NCBI GenBank assembly: GCA_963532425.1
Contig: CAUSKK010000001.1
Coordinates: 219,875 to 283,874, forward strand
Direction of reading: 5' to 3'
Origin: CAUSKK01 sp963532425
Lineage (GTDB): Bacteria > Pseudomonadota > Gammaproteobacteria > Cardiobacteriales > Cardiobacteriaceae
DNA: 64,000 nucleotides
Below, piece by piece: positions 8,513-16,507 of the stretch. The position numbers and the translations under genes were made by a program. The notes under the pieces were generated by a model. That model had not been told where the DNA came from. It searched no databases and saw only the letters and a list, made by a program, of their open reading frames with translations. The number at the start of each line of letters is the position of its first letter. The stretch's first letter is position 1.

Positions 8513-8941
8513 TCAGCGTTTCAGGGCTAGCAGCAGGACGCCGGCCGTAATCAGGCCGATGCCGCCCCATTCCTGGGCGCTGGGCCGTTCGCCGAGGAAG
8601 AGCACCGCCAGCAGCGTAACCAGCACCAGGCTGAGCTTATCCACCGGGGCCACCTGGGAGGCGGCGCCCATCTGCAGGGCCTTGAAATAGGCGAGCCAGG
8701 AGGCGCCGGTGGCCAGGCCGGACAGAATCAGAAATGTCCAGTTGCGCGCCGTGAACCGGGCCACGCTCTGCCACTGGCCGCTGTAGCTGAGGAACAGCAT
8801 GAGGGCGGCGACAATAACCAGCGTGCGAATGAAGGTGGCAAAGTCCGAATTGATGCCTTCCAGGCCGATTTTGGCGAAAATGGCCGTCAGCGCGGCGAAG
8901 CAAGCCGAGGCCAACGCCCAGGGCAACCAGTGATTCATCAT
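8513..8941 (-). CDS. Small EamA/DMT-family transporter (142 aa)
   Basis: This 142-residue protein has about four to five hydrophobic helices and matches the half-size EamA members of the drug/metabolite transporter superfamily (NHWLPWALASACFAALTAIFAKIG at the start, GLITAGVLLLAL at the end). Such half-size proteins work as dimers in the inner membrane, and the substrate is not known. The first of two ATGs (8941, 8938) is preceded on the minus strand by AGGGAG at good spacing. The frame opens further upstream to 9049, but that extension is hydrophilic and overlaps the divergent gene. dedA follows 7 bp downstream. Confidence 0.8.
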   Translation of the reverse strand: MMNHWLPWALASACFAALTAIFAKIGLEGINSDFATFIRTLVIVAALMLFLSYSGQWQSVARFTARNWTFLILSGLATGASWLAYFKALQMGAASQVAPVDKLSLVLVTLLAVLFLGERPSAQEWGGIGLITAGVLLLALKR

Positions 8942-9005
8942 TTTATTTCTCCCTAATAGAAAAACCCGCCGAGAACCGGCGTTTACATTTTTGGAACAGG
9001 ACGAC

Positions 9006-9488
9006 ATGCAGAACAACAACCGCTTTCTCAACGCCTTTATGCTTATCATCGCGCTGAGTTTTGGCCTTTTATTCTATTTGAGCCAACGGGGCTACTTTAA
9101 TAATAATCCGGTCAGCCGCAGCGCCGCCGGGGAACTGCGCATCAGGGCCGGCTACGGCAACCATTACCGGCTGGACGGCAAAATCAACGGCCAGCCGGTG
9201 CGCTTTCTCATCGACACCGGCGCCACCGGCGTAACCCTCAATAAAAAGCTGGCCGAAAGCCTTGGCCTCCGTAGCCGGGGCAACGGCCTGAGCCACACCG
9301 CCAACGGCACCACCACCCACTATGAAACCCGCCTCGCCAGCCTGAGCATCGGCGACTGGACCTTCGAGGACGTGGACGCCCACATCGTGCCGAACATGGA
9401 CGATGAGGTGCTGCTCGGTATGCGCATTTTGCGCCACTTTGAAATTATCCAGCGCGATGGCGAATTAATCCTGCGGACACCCCAATAA
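9006..9488 (+). CDS. Membrane-anchored retropepsin-like aspartic protease
   Basis: This 160-residue protein has one N-terminal transmembrane segment (residues about 8-25) and then a single retropepsin-like domain. The catalytic DTGAT motif (Asp70) follows the hydrophobic FLI strand, and the paired LLGMRIL motif lies near residue 138. This is the clan AA aspartic protease family (TIGR02281-like) found in many proteobacteria, and it should act as a dimer in the periplasm. ATG 9006 is preferred over an upstream TTG at 8991 because AGGA sits just before it. The gene is divergent from the EamA gene, with a small hairpin (CGCCGAGAACCGGCG) between them. Its last 16 codons are repeated at 9624-9671 with the same peptide but different codons. 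Confidence 0.85.
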   Translation: MQNNNRFLNAFMLIIALSFGLLFYLSQRGYFNNNPVSRSAAGELRIRAGYGNHYRLDGKINGQPVRFLIDTGATGVTLNKKLAESLGLRSRGNGLSHTANGTTTHYETRLASLSIGDWTFEDVDAHIVPNMDDEVLLGMRILRHFEIIQRDGELILRTPQ

Positions 9489-9671
9489 ACCTTCACCGGC
9501 GGTGGCGCAGCGCTACCGCTGTTTGCGCCAGTTCACCGCCCTGCGGTTGGTGTCTTCGATTCACCGCCCTACGGTTGGTGTCTTCGATTCACCGCCCTAC
9601 GGTTGGTGCCGCCGGTGGCGGTTGAAATTATTCAGCGCGACGGTGAGCTCATTCTAAGAACACCGCAGTAG
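9441..9671 (+). repeat. Duplicated and recoded 3' end of the protease gene plus a 28-bp tandem repeat
   Basis: Bases 9441-9488 (last 15 codons plus stop) recur at 9624-9671. Both encode EIIQRDGELILRTPQ and a stop, yet 11 of the 16 codons differ and every difference is synonymous (stop TAA against TAG). Between them lie about 2.7 copies of a 28-bp unit starting at 9532, 9560 and 9588, each containing CACCGCCCTACGGTTGGTG, which can fold on itself. The second tail has no start codon in frame. This pattern fits two separately evolved alleles rather than a recent copy. Confidence 0.85.
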
Positions 9672-9755
9672 GGAAGCGGTTGCTACGCCCTACGGGCTCG
9701 CTGTGCTAAAGCGGTTCGGAAATGAGCTCCGCCGCCGGGCCAGAAACGGCGCTGC

Positions 9756-10427
9756 CTACCAGGGTTCCGGCGGCGGATTCAAACTTTTAATTTTGTCCTT
9801 CAGCAGCCAGCGCTGGGCCTCCGGGTCGCTTTCCGTCTGGTAGGGCTCGGGGGTGAACGGCTGGAAGCCGTGGAAACGAATGTCCTCCAGATAGAAGCGA
9901 ATGTCCTCCAGGGTCAGCAGCCGGCCGTGCAAATCAAAGCCCACGTTGAGAATGCGCCCGGGCAGCGGCGCCAGGCTGTTATGAATGTGGCCGTGGAGCA
10001 GATAGCTGCCCTGCTGCATGCCCTCCCACTCCTGCACCGGATAGTGGAAAAGGTGCAGCTTGCGGCTCAGCTCCGGCCGGCGCAGGGAAATATAGTCCCG
10101 GGCCGTGGACAGCAGCGGATTGCCGTCGGCCTTGGTTTCGGCCAGCAGTTCGCGGTGGTGCTTACGAATAATTTCGTCGTGGTTGCCGTAAATCAGATGG
10201 TGGCGGCCGTTGAGCCGGCCGAGCAGCTCCTTGATTTTGTCCAGGGAGCGCGCCCAGGTGAAATCGCCCAAATCGTAGACGTCATCGTCCGGGCCCACCC
10301 GGTCGTTCCAGAGCTTGATGAGGTATTCGTCCATTTCGTCCAGATAGGCGAAGGGCCGGAAGCGCGGGCAGAAGGACATAATGCGCCCGTGGCTGAAATG
10401 GAGGTCAGAGGTGAAGTAGATAGTCAT
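9756..10427 (-). CDS. Calcineurin-like metallophosphoesterase, probable partner of the RNA kinase-ligase
   Basis: This 223-residue protein has the metal-binding blocks of the calcineurin-like family in order: SDLHFSH (Asp8, His10), LGDF (residues 53-56), GNHD (81-84), HYP (128-130) and HGHIH (145-149). These enzymes hydrolyse phosphomono- or diesters with two metal ions. The start overlaps the end of the kinase-ligase gene by 23 bp, so the two are translated together. Removing a 2',3'-cyclic or 3' phosphate from cleaved RNA ends is the step that kinase and ligase need, so an RNA-end phosphatase role is a reasonable inference. A short duplication is visible inside the protein (LEDIRFY then LEDIRFH, residues 173-186). 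Confidence 0.85.
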   Translation of the reverse strand: MTIYFTSDLHFSHGRIMSFCPRFRPFAYLDEMDEYLIKLWNDRVGPDDDVYDLGDFTWARSLDKIKELLGRLNGRHHLIYGNHDEIIRKHHRELLAETKADGNPLLSTARDYISLRRPELSRKLHLFHYPVQEWEGMQQGSYLLHGHIHNSLAPLPGRILNVGFDLHGRLLTLEDIRFYLEDIRFHGFQPFTPEPYQTESDPEAQRWLLKDKIKSLNPPPEPW

Positions 10428-11886
10428 GGAAGAAATCCTGGATAAATTTAATTTTCTCCTGCTCGTTCAGGCCATTGAAGCGGTCGCGGTGGGCGTTGAT
10501 GTGGTCGATGAGCGGGTAATATTCCTCGTCCATCTGCCGTTTGTCGAGCTTGTCCTCCAGGCGTCTGGTGCGGGCGAAGAGCTTGCTGAGCAGATAATAG
10601 GGCGATTTCAACTTGCAGAGCACTTCGCCGCTGGCCGCGTCCCGCACCATAAAGCCCTCGTGGCGCACGTTGGTCAGCAGGCTTTTCAGGTCGGCGAAGC
10701 GAAGGTTGTTGATACGCTCCGGCCGGCGCAGGCCCTCGGCGGCGGCGAGCCGGTCGAGTTCGTCCTCGCTGTAACTATGGCCATCGCTGACCCGGCGCAG
10801 GCCGATGAGCGTAATCCCCTCGGCCTCGGCGATGATGTGCGGGTCGCTGGGGTCGTTGATTTCAAAGAGAAAGGTGTGATTGGGCCAGCGGCGGAACAGC
10901 TCGGCCCGGGGGGCGCAGTGCTTTTCCACCAGCCGGGAAAAGTCGCTGTCCAGGCTGCCGGTGGTGGAATAGAGGATTTGGCCGTTGAAGCTGGCCGTTG
11001 CGCTGGGATTGTCCGGCGGCAGCTCCACATAGGTGCAGCAGCCGAGGAAGCCGTTCACCTTGACCACCACGTCGAGCCGGCGTTCGTCGTCCAGATGCAG
11101 GGGGAAGGGGCTGTTCGGGGCGGTGCGTTCGGAGTAGTTGAAGCACTTGTCGAAGGGCCGCACGATGATTTGATTGTGGCGGTCGAGCACCAGGCCGCGC
11201 ATTTCCAGCAGGGCCCGGTCGAAGCGATTTTCATAGAAAACCTTATTCTGGTACTTCAGCACGCGCAGTTCCGGGAAGCGCGTGGAGAAATTCTCCCGGT
11301 AGTGGGCGCGGCCGCAGAGCAGATAGTCTTCGCTGATATAGGTATGGCGGGCCTCATCATAGGGCAGCCGGCGAAAATCGAAGCGCTTCATCCGTTCCAG
11401 CAGGGCCTGGAGCTCCGGGGCCGGCGGCGCCGGCGGCGGCAGGTGGATTTCCTCGCGCAGCGGGTTTTCGTTGAGCTTGAGATAGGCGTTCAGCACCATC
11501 GGTGCCGGCACCCGGTGCTGGTTGGCGAAGAAGCCGTGGAGCCGGTAAACCTCGGTTTGGAAGCCGTGGCGTCGGGCCTCCTTCAGCATTTTTTGGCAGT
11601 TCAGGGCCTTCTGGTTGGTGTTGGAATTGACCATAAGAATGTGCTCGTACGCCTGGCGGTCGGCGGCGGCGAAGGCCTCCCGTTTCTTGGCCGCCACCCG
11701 TTTTTCCGCCCGGGCGAAATTCTCCGGCGACCAGCGGTAGACGCCGTTTTCCATCATTTCCAGGTCGTTTTCCAGATGGACGATGAGGGCGTCGGGATAC
11801 TGGCGCCGGAATTCCTCCATTTTTTGCCGGGCGAAGGTACTTTTCCCCGAACCCTGGTGGCCGCGTAGCAGTAGATATTTCTTCAT
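10405..11886 (-). CDS. Polynucleotide kinase-RNA ligase fusion (T4 Rnl1-like)
   Basis: This 493-residue protein joins two RNA-repair activities. Residues 1 to about 150 are a P-loop kinase (GHQGSGKST, 9-17). A proline-rich linker (149-156) follows. Residues about 170-493 match T4 Rnl1-type ATP-dependent RNA ligases: EMRGLVLD (228-235), nucleotidyl-lysine motif KVNG (Lys276), motif III FLFEIND (339-345), motif IV EGFMVR (410-415) and motif V LCKLKSPYY (423-431). The expected reaction is 5'-phosphorylation and sealing of broken RNA, typically tRNA cut by an anticodon nuclease. The metallophosphoesterase gene overlaps its 3' end, giving all three healing and sealing activities in one unit. A tRNA-Thr gene with its own terminator lies 85 bp upstream on the same strand. 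Confidence 0.85.
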   Translation of the reverse strand: MKKYLLLRGHQGSGKSTFARQKMEEFRRQYPDALIVHLENDLEMMENGVYRWSPENFARAEKRVAAKKREAFAAADRQAYEHILMVNSNTNQKALNCQKMLKEARRHGFQTEVYRLHGFFANQHRVPAPMVLNAYLKLNENPLREEIHLPPPAPPAPELQALLERMKRFDFRRLPYDEARHTYISEDYLLCGRAHYRENFSTRFPELRVLKYQNKVFYENRFDRALLEMRGLVLDRHNQIIVRPFDKCFNYSERTAPNSPFPLHLDDERRLDVVVKVNGFLGCCTYVELPPDNPSATASFNGQILYSTTGSLDSDFSRLVEKHCAPRAELFRRWPNHTFLFEINDPSDPHIIAEAEGITLIGLRRVSDGHSYSEDELDRLAAAEGLRRPERINNLRFADLKSLLTNVRHEGFMVRDAASGEVLCKLKSPYYLLSKLFARTRRLEDKLDKRQMDEEYYPLIDHINAHRDRFNGLNEQEKIKFIQDFFHDYLLHL

Positions 11887-11914
11887 AAAGTTTCCCGATT
11901 AAAAAGCTGGGGGC

Positions 11915-11938
11915 AAAAAAAAACCCGCCGAAGCGAGT
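11915..11938 (-). terminator. Terminator of the tRNA-Thr transcript
   Basis: On the minus strand ACTCGC pairs with GCGGGT (one G-U pair) around a TTCG tetraloop and is followed by nine T. It lies about 35 bp after the tRNA-Thr 3' end and before the kinase-ligase start at 11886, so it separates the tRNA from that gene at least partly. Confidence 0.8.
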
Positions 11939-11971
11939 TGAAAATTAAAAGGAGATAAAAAATTTTTTCAG

Positions 11972-12044
11972 AGCCGGAAACAGGAATTGAACCTGCGACC
12001 CACTGATTACAAGTCAGTTGCTCTACCTGCTGAGCTATTCCGGC
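11972..12044 (-). tRNA. tRNA-Thr (anticodon TGT), CCA not encoded
   Basis: The minus strand folds as a cloverleaf: acceptor GCCGGAA/TTCCGGC, D-loop AGCTCAGCAGGTAGAGC, anticodon arm CTGACTTGTAATCAG with anticodon TGT, and T-arm GGTTCAATTCC. It resembles E. coli thrU. After the acceptor stem and discriminator T the genome reads CTG rather than CCA, so the 3' CCA must be added by tRNA nucleotidyltransferase. The four other tRNA species in this window encode CCA. Confidence 0.93.
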
Positions 12045-12056
12045 CTGAGGGTTCGC

Positions 12057-12084
12057 ATTATAGGAACTGGCTTCGGCAAGTCAA
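12057..12084 (-). promoter_or_regulatory. Sigma-70 promoter of tRNA-Thr
   Basis: The minus strand shows TTGACT (12079-12084), a 16-bp spacer and a perfect TATAAT (12057-12062), about 12 bp before the tRNA 5' end. It begins right behind the stop of rpiB, so the tRNA is transcribed independently. Confidence 0.8.
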
Positions 12085-12087
12085 GGC

Positions 12088-12513
12088 CTACTCGTAGAGG
12101 TCAACCCGGCGGCCGTGGCGGCCCCCCTCGAATTCGGCCTCCAGCCACAGGGTCGTAATCATCTGGGCCAGCTCCGAACCCAGCACCCGGGAGCCCAGGG
12201 CCAGCACGTTGCTGTTATTGTGCCGGCGCGACAGCTGGGCCGAAAACGGTTCGGTGCAGACCACGCAGCGCACGCCCTTGATTTTATTGGCGGCGATGCT
12301 CATGCCGACGCCGGTGCCACAGAGCAGAATGCCCCGGTCAAATTCGCCGGCGGCCACTTTTTCCCCCACCAGCCGGGCATAATTGGGATAATCCACGCTG
12401 TTACGGTCATAGGTGCCAAAATCCTGCACCTCGTGGCCCAGCGCGGTTACGGTGCCGATGATGGCGTCTTTTAAATCAATGCCGGCATGGTCGCAGCCCA
12501 GCGCAATCTTCAT
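12088..12513 (-). CDS. rpiB: Ribose-5-phosphate isomerase B
   Basis: This 141-residue protein interconverts ribose 5-phosphate and ribulose 5-phosphate in the pentose phosphate pathway, in the cytoplasm. Family hallmarks are the N-terminal GCDHAG, the DYPNYA block, LLCGTGVGMSIAANK with the catalytic Cys in CGTG, and RHNNSNVLALGSR near the C-terminus. The ATG at 12513 is chosen because GGAG precedes it at 7 bp on the minus strand; a GTG four codons upstream overlaps that site. The gene is divergent from the large mechanosensitive channel gene with only 48 bp between starts, and tRNA-Thr with its own promoter follows downstream. Confidence 0.93.
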   Translation of the reverse strand: MKIALGCDHAGIDLKDAIIGTVTALGHEVQDFGTYDRNSVDYPNYARLVGEKVAAGEFDRGILLCGTGVGMSIAANKIKGVRCVVCTEPFSAQLSRRHNNSNVLALGSRVLGSELAQMITTLWLEAEFEGGRHGRRVDLYE

Positions 12514-12561
12514 GTTTTTCTCCACTTAAAAACGTTCATTTTAATGAGTTATCGAGGTTAT

Positions 12562-15500
12562 ATGTCCAAGGTTTTGCGCCTCTGGCTGTTGTTTTTTTGT
12601 CTGGCCGCCGGCCTCCACGCCGAAGACAGCGACAATATGCAGGAGCAGTTGAATTCGGTGCAGCAGTTCACCGCCGCCCAGCTGAAAACCAATGAAAGTC
12701 TGCAACGGGAGCTGGAAAGCTACGAAGCGCTCAGCCGGGAACCGGTCCGGGACAAGATTAGCCAGGACGACATCCGCGAAAAGCGCCTGCATCTGGAGCA
12801 AATCAAGGTGGATTTGGACAACCTCAACGGCCGCACCAATTTCATCGACAAAAGCCTGATGGAGGAGATGAAACGCCTCGACAGCCTGCAAACCCTGCTG
12901 CAAAAACAGGTGAACCCGCTGGCCCGGGGCACCGACCTCAACGCCCAGCAGCTGGCCATTGAGCAGACCCGGGCCACCCTGGAAAGCACCGAAACCTACA
13001 TCAAGGCCCTGGGCCAGCAGAAGCAGGCGGTGCTGGCCGCCATTGGCCTGCTCCAGCGCCAGCGCAACATCGTCGAAGCGCTCTACCAGATGGAAAACGA
13101 ACGCTATCTCTCCAGCCACCAGCAGGTCAGTATCCAGAGCGAGGACAAATTTATCCTCAATAAAATCGACGAACTGGAACGCCAGCGCGAAACGCTGATG
13201 CAGAAGAAAATCAGCGTGCGCGAGAACCGCGATGGCTATCTGGATAAGAACATCGAGCTCATGATTATCAGCAAGCAGCTGCTGGCCGAGAACAATATGT
13301 TGGAGCTGACCGCCATTGACCGCCATTTGCAGGAGCTGCTGTTCGCCGACCTGTCCAGCGTGTCCCTGGAGCGGATTCAGCGCATTCAGGACGAGCTCCA
13401 GGATTTGGCCCAGCACAGCGCCAATCTGCGCAAAACCATGCAGGAAAATTTCCTGCTGGAGAACGAGCAATTCGCCCTCTACGCCCGCCAGCGCCCGAAT
13501 ATGCCGAAGGCCCTCAGCACGCGCCAGCAGGAATTCAACCAGAACCATCAGAAAGCCCTGCGCCTGATTGAAAACATCCAACTCAATCTGGAGATGATTC
13601 GGAAAAACACCGACAAGGAATACAACCGCATCGCCCAGAACCGCCTGAAATACCGCTATTTTCTCGGCAAGGACATCGGCCTGGTGGAGCTGAGCCGGCT
13701 GGTGCAGAACGCCCTGGCCAGCTTTGCCGGCCAGTATGCCGTCGCCATTGAGACCGTCTATGCCCACCTGCGCGCCATTTCCCCCCCCTATCTGCTCTTT
13801 ATCTTCGGCGCCTTTCTCCTTGCCATCATCGGTACCGGCCTCGGCATCGCCAAAATCAACCGGCTGAGCCAGAAATACAGCACCGAAACCCGGCTGCCCT
13901 TTGCCAAGCGCCTGGTGCTGTTCATCTACCACCTGCTCAAGCTGACCCTGCCCTACATCGTGCTGCTGCTGCTGACCATCGTCATCGTCTATCTGGCCGA
14001 GCTGCCGGCGCCGAGCTCCTATCTGGTCATTCTGGTGCCGTCGCTGTTTCTGGCCATTGCCGTACCCAACTTCGCCACCAAGCTGCTGCTCTCCTCCCAG
14101 CTCATCAAAATTCCCGAAAACAGCAACATTGTGAACATGGTTACGCTCTTCAGCGCCATCGGCAGCTTCCTCTTTGCCCTGGTGATGCTGGCCCAGTGGG
14201 TGCTGATGGACAGCAGCGAAACGGTGGTCAATGCCTTCCGCTGGCTCTTCGGCGTTTACAGTCTGGTGGCCAGCTACCCGCTGTTCCTCATGGTCTGGCG
14301 CACCATCGGCCACATCAACGAGTTCTACGAGGAAAACTATATCTACCGCGTCCTGCGCGTGCTCTTCCTGCTGGTGCCGGTGGTGGCGGCGCTGTTCGGC
14401 CTGCTCAGCGTCTGCGGCTATCTCAACATCGCCTGGCTGCTGGCCCAGTACTGCAGCTATCTGCTCCTCTATGGCCTGGCCTGGATTGGCCTCCTCGCCC
14501 TCTACAAGGATTTCTCCCTGGCGGCGAAGCGCTATGCCCTAAAACACACCAGCAACGGCCTGTTCTGGACCCAGGACGTCATCAACCCACTGAACACCAT
14601 CGTCCGCTATGGCACGCTGTTTGGCTTCGTGCGCCTGCTGCTGCAAACCTACCAGTGGAATAGCAACACGCCGGTCATTCGCGAGATTTTCGCCTTCCTG
14701 AAGACGCCGATTATCGGCACCAGCGAGAGCCAATTCACGCTGCTGAATATCACGCTGATGGCCTTCTTCATCTACATCGTCTTCCGCATGGGCAGCTGGA
14801 TGCGCTCCTTCGCCTACCGCTGGATATTCGCGAAAATCCTCGATTTGGGCATTCGCAACAGCTTCTCGGCCTTCAGCCAGTACGCCATGGTTACCATCGG
14901 CTTTCTGCTGGCCCTGCGCATCATCGGCATCGACCTGACCGCCTTCACCGTCTTCGCCGGGGCCCTCGGGGTGGGGATTGGTTTCGGCATGCAGACCATC
15001 GCCAATAACTTTGTCAGCGGCATTCTGCTGCTGATTGAACGGCCGCTGCGCAACGGCGACATCATTACCGTCAATAACTACGAGGGGAAGGTGGAACGCA
15101 TCGGCATGCGCTCGGTTACGATTCTGACCTTTAACAATGAGAGCGTTATCCTGCCGAACTCGGATTTCGTGACCAAGCCGTTCATGAACTGGTCCTACTC
15201 GGATACGGTGCTGCGGACGGTGCTCTATCTGGATTTGGCCCTGCGCCACGGGCCGGAGCAGGTCAAGGCCGCCTTTGCCGCCGCCCTCGACCGGCTGGTG
15301 GCCGACAAGGTGATTCTCCAGAACAACGACTTTGAATATGGCATCTACGCCTATAACTACTCCGACCGGGGCATCACCTACCGGGTGCAGTACTTCATCA
15401 ATATGGATTTTTCCAGCATCAACGACGCCCGCCATGCGGTGATGGCCGCCCTGTGGAACTGCTGCCGCGCCCATGATTTCGAGCTGGCCTATCCGAAGCG

Positions 15501-15606
15501 GGAGAATTTCTACCCGACCAGCCTCGGCCAGTTCGAGGAGCTGCTCCAGGCCAGCACCACGCCGCTGCGGCTGGATAAGCCGGGTTCCAGCCAGAACCCG
15601 GGCTAG
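12562..15606 (+). CDS. Large mechanosensitive channel of the MscK/MscM type
   Basis: This 1014-residue protein starts with a signal peptide (MSKVLRLWLLFFCLAAGLHA). A long coiled-coil periplasmic part follows (residues about 25-410, rich in Gln, Glu, Leu and Arg), then a row of transmembrane helices and a C-terminal MscS domain. The pore helix FAGALGVGIGFGMQTIANNFVSG and the beta domain RPLRNGDIITV, GKVERIGMRSV and NESVILPNS are clear. Channels of this class open on membrane tension and release solutes in hypo-osmotic shock. A coding frame extends upstream to 12487, but ATG 12562 begins the signal peptide and follows a GAGG site. The exact paralogue (MscK or MscM) cannot be assigned from sequence alone. 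Repeat array 2 follows the stop. Confidence 0.9.
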   Translation: MSKVLRLWLLFFCLAAGLHAEDSDNMQEQLNSVQQFTAAQLKTNESLQRELESYEALSREPVRDKISQDDIREKRLHLEQIKVDLDNLNGRTNFIDKSLMEEMKRLDSLQTLLQKQVNPLARGTDLNAQQLAIEQTRATLESTETYIKALGQQKQAVLAAIGLLQRQRNIVEALYQMENERYLSSHQQVSIQSEDKFILNKIDELERQRETLMQKKISVRENRDGYLDKNIELMIISKQLLAENNMLELTAIDRHLQELLFADLSSVSLERIQRIQDELQDLAQHSANLRKTMQENFLLENEQFALYARQRPNMPKALSTRQQEFNQNHQKALRLIENIQLNLEMIRKNTDKEYNRIAQNRLKYRYFLGKDIGLVELSRLVQNALASFAGQYAVAIETVYAHLRAISPPYLLFIFGAFLLAIIGTGLGIAKINRLSQKYSTETRLPFAKRLVLFIYHLLKLTLPYIVLLLLTIVIVYLAELPAPSSYLVILVPSLFLAIAVPNFATKLLLSSQLIKIPENSNIVNMVTLFSAIGSFLFALVMLAQWVLMDSSETVVNAFRWLFGVYSLVASYPLFLMVWRTIGHINEFYEENYIYRVLRVLFLLVPVVAALFGLLSVCGYLNIAWLLAQYCSYLLLYGLAWIGLLALYKDFSLAAKRYALKHTSNGLFWTQDVINPLNTIVRYGTLFGFVRLLLQTYQWNSNTPVIREIFAFLKTPIIGTSESQFTLLNITLMAFFIYIVFRMGSWMRSFAYRWIFAKILDLGIRNSFSAFSQYAMVTIGFLLALRIIGIDLTAFTVFAGALGVGIGFGMQTIANNFVSGILLLIERPLRNGDIITVNNYEGKVERIGMRSVTILTFNNESVILPNSDFVTKPFMNWSYSDTVLRTVLYLDLALRHGPEQVKAAFAAALDRLVADKVILQNNDFEYGIYAYNYSDRGITYRVQYFINMDFSSINDARHAVMAALWNCCRAHDFELAYPKRENFYPTSLGQFEELLQASTTPLRLDKPGSSQNPG

Positions 15607-15610
15607 GGTT

Positions 15611-16452
15611 GGGGGAAGCGCTTCGTTCTGGTAATTCCGTTAGAAGCGCTTCCCCTTTTGAAACTCCACCCCGGCTCCAGACGAAGCGCTTCGCTATCCA
15701 AACTGCGGGGCGTTTCGTTTCCTTCGACCGAAGCGCTTCGCCGATGAAGCGACTGGTTCAGTCGTTGCCAAACCCCAAGGGGAAGCGCTTCGCTACCCAA
15801 ACCGAGGAGTGATTCCTTTAGGCGAAAACGCCAAATCCAATTCTGAAAATATCCCGGCGGCCGGGGTGAAGCGCTTCGGTATCTACCACAGTGAAGCGCT
15901 TCGTTAGGAATCTGGAGTTCCAGAGCGAAGTGCTTCCTCCTTCACAGCCTTTCAAGCCGAAGCGCTTCGCTAGAAGAAGGCCGACGGGAACGAAGCGCTT
16001 CGCCGATGAAGCGACTGGTTCAGTCGTTGCCAAACCCCAAGGAGAAGCGCTTCCCTCGGCCGAAGCGCTTAGGGCCTGGCTCTGAAAATAACTGGGTTGC
16101 CGGGACGAAGCGCTTCCCTTCCAGAAGATGCCTAATAACGAAGCGCTTCTCCCTATCCAAGCTACCCGCTGGAAATCCCCACGAGAAATCCGGAGTTTTA
16201 GACCGAAGCGCTTCGTTGGGCTGCCGAAGGGGAAGCGCTTCACTCCAACAGTCCCGGCTCTAAGGAAGCGCTTCGTTAGGAATCTGGAGTTCCAGAGCGA
16301 AGCGCTTCCTCCTTCTCAGCCTTTCAAACCGAAGCGCTTCGCCGGGGAAAAAGTGGAGCAGTCATTATCGAAGCCGAAAGGGAAAGCGCTTCGCTATCCA
16401 AACCGGGGAGCGCTTCGTTCCGGCGGTTAGCCCAGCCGGAAGCGCTTCCCCT
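15611..16452. repeat. Repeat array 2 of the GAAGCGCTTC palindrome (about 22 copies)
   Basis: The 0.85-kb gap between the convergent channel gene and the DUF3298 gene holds about 22 copies, roughly one per 39 bp, with starts mostly 24-34 or 47-53 bp apart. Segments are duplicated inside it: the stretch starting at 15743 recurs from 16005, and that at about 15899-15970 recurs at about 16271-16342. No gene is supported; apparent ORFs on both strands consist of EALR, KRF and SAS motifs from the palindrome. Confidence 0.95.
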
Positions 16453-16463
16453 GACCCCGGCCC

Positions 16464-16488
16464 AAAAAAAGCGCCCCCGAGGGGGCGC
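16464..16488 (-). terminator. Terminator of the corC-TPR-DUF3298 operon
   Basis: On the minus strand the stem GCGCCCCC/GGGGGCGC closes on a two-base loop region and is followed by seven T (A-run at 16464-16470 on the plus strand). It lies 20 bp after the stop of the DUF3298 gene. Confidence 0.85.
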
Positions 16489-16507
16489 CGTCTGGTCATG
16501 GTCTGGG

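Noticed and set aside
8961..8982. Hairpin between the divergent EamA and protease genes as a riboswitch or terminator
   Set aside because: The stem is short, no T-run follows it and it lies in a promoter gap; no defined role can be supported.
10426..11868. A 480-codon ORF antisense to the kinase-ligase gene
   Set aside because: The opposite strand shows kinase and ligase motifs in order; the antisense translation is low-complexity shadow coding.
12541..14313. A 590-codon ORF antisense to the mechanosensitive channel
   Set aside because: The Gln/Leu/Val-rich translation is the mirror of the coiled-coil coding region and has no recognised domain.
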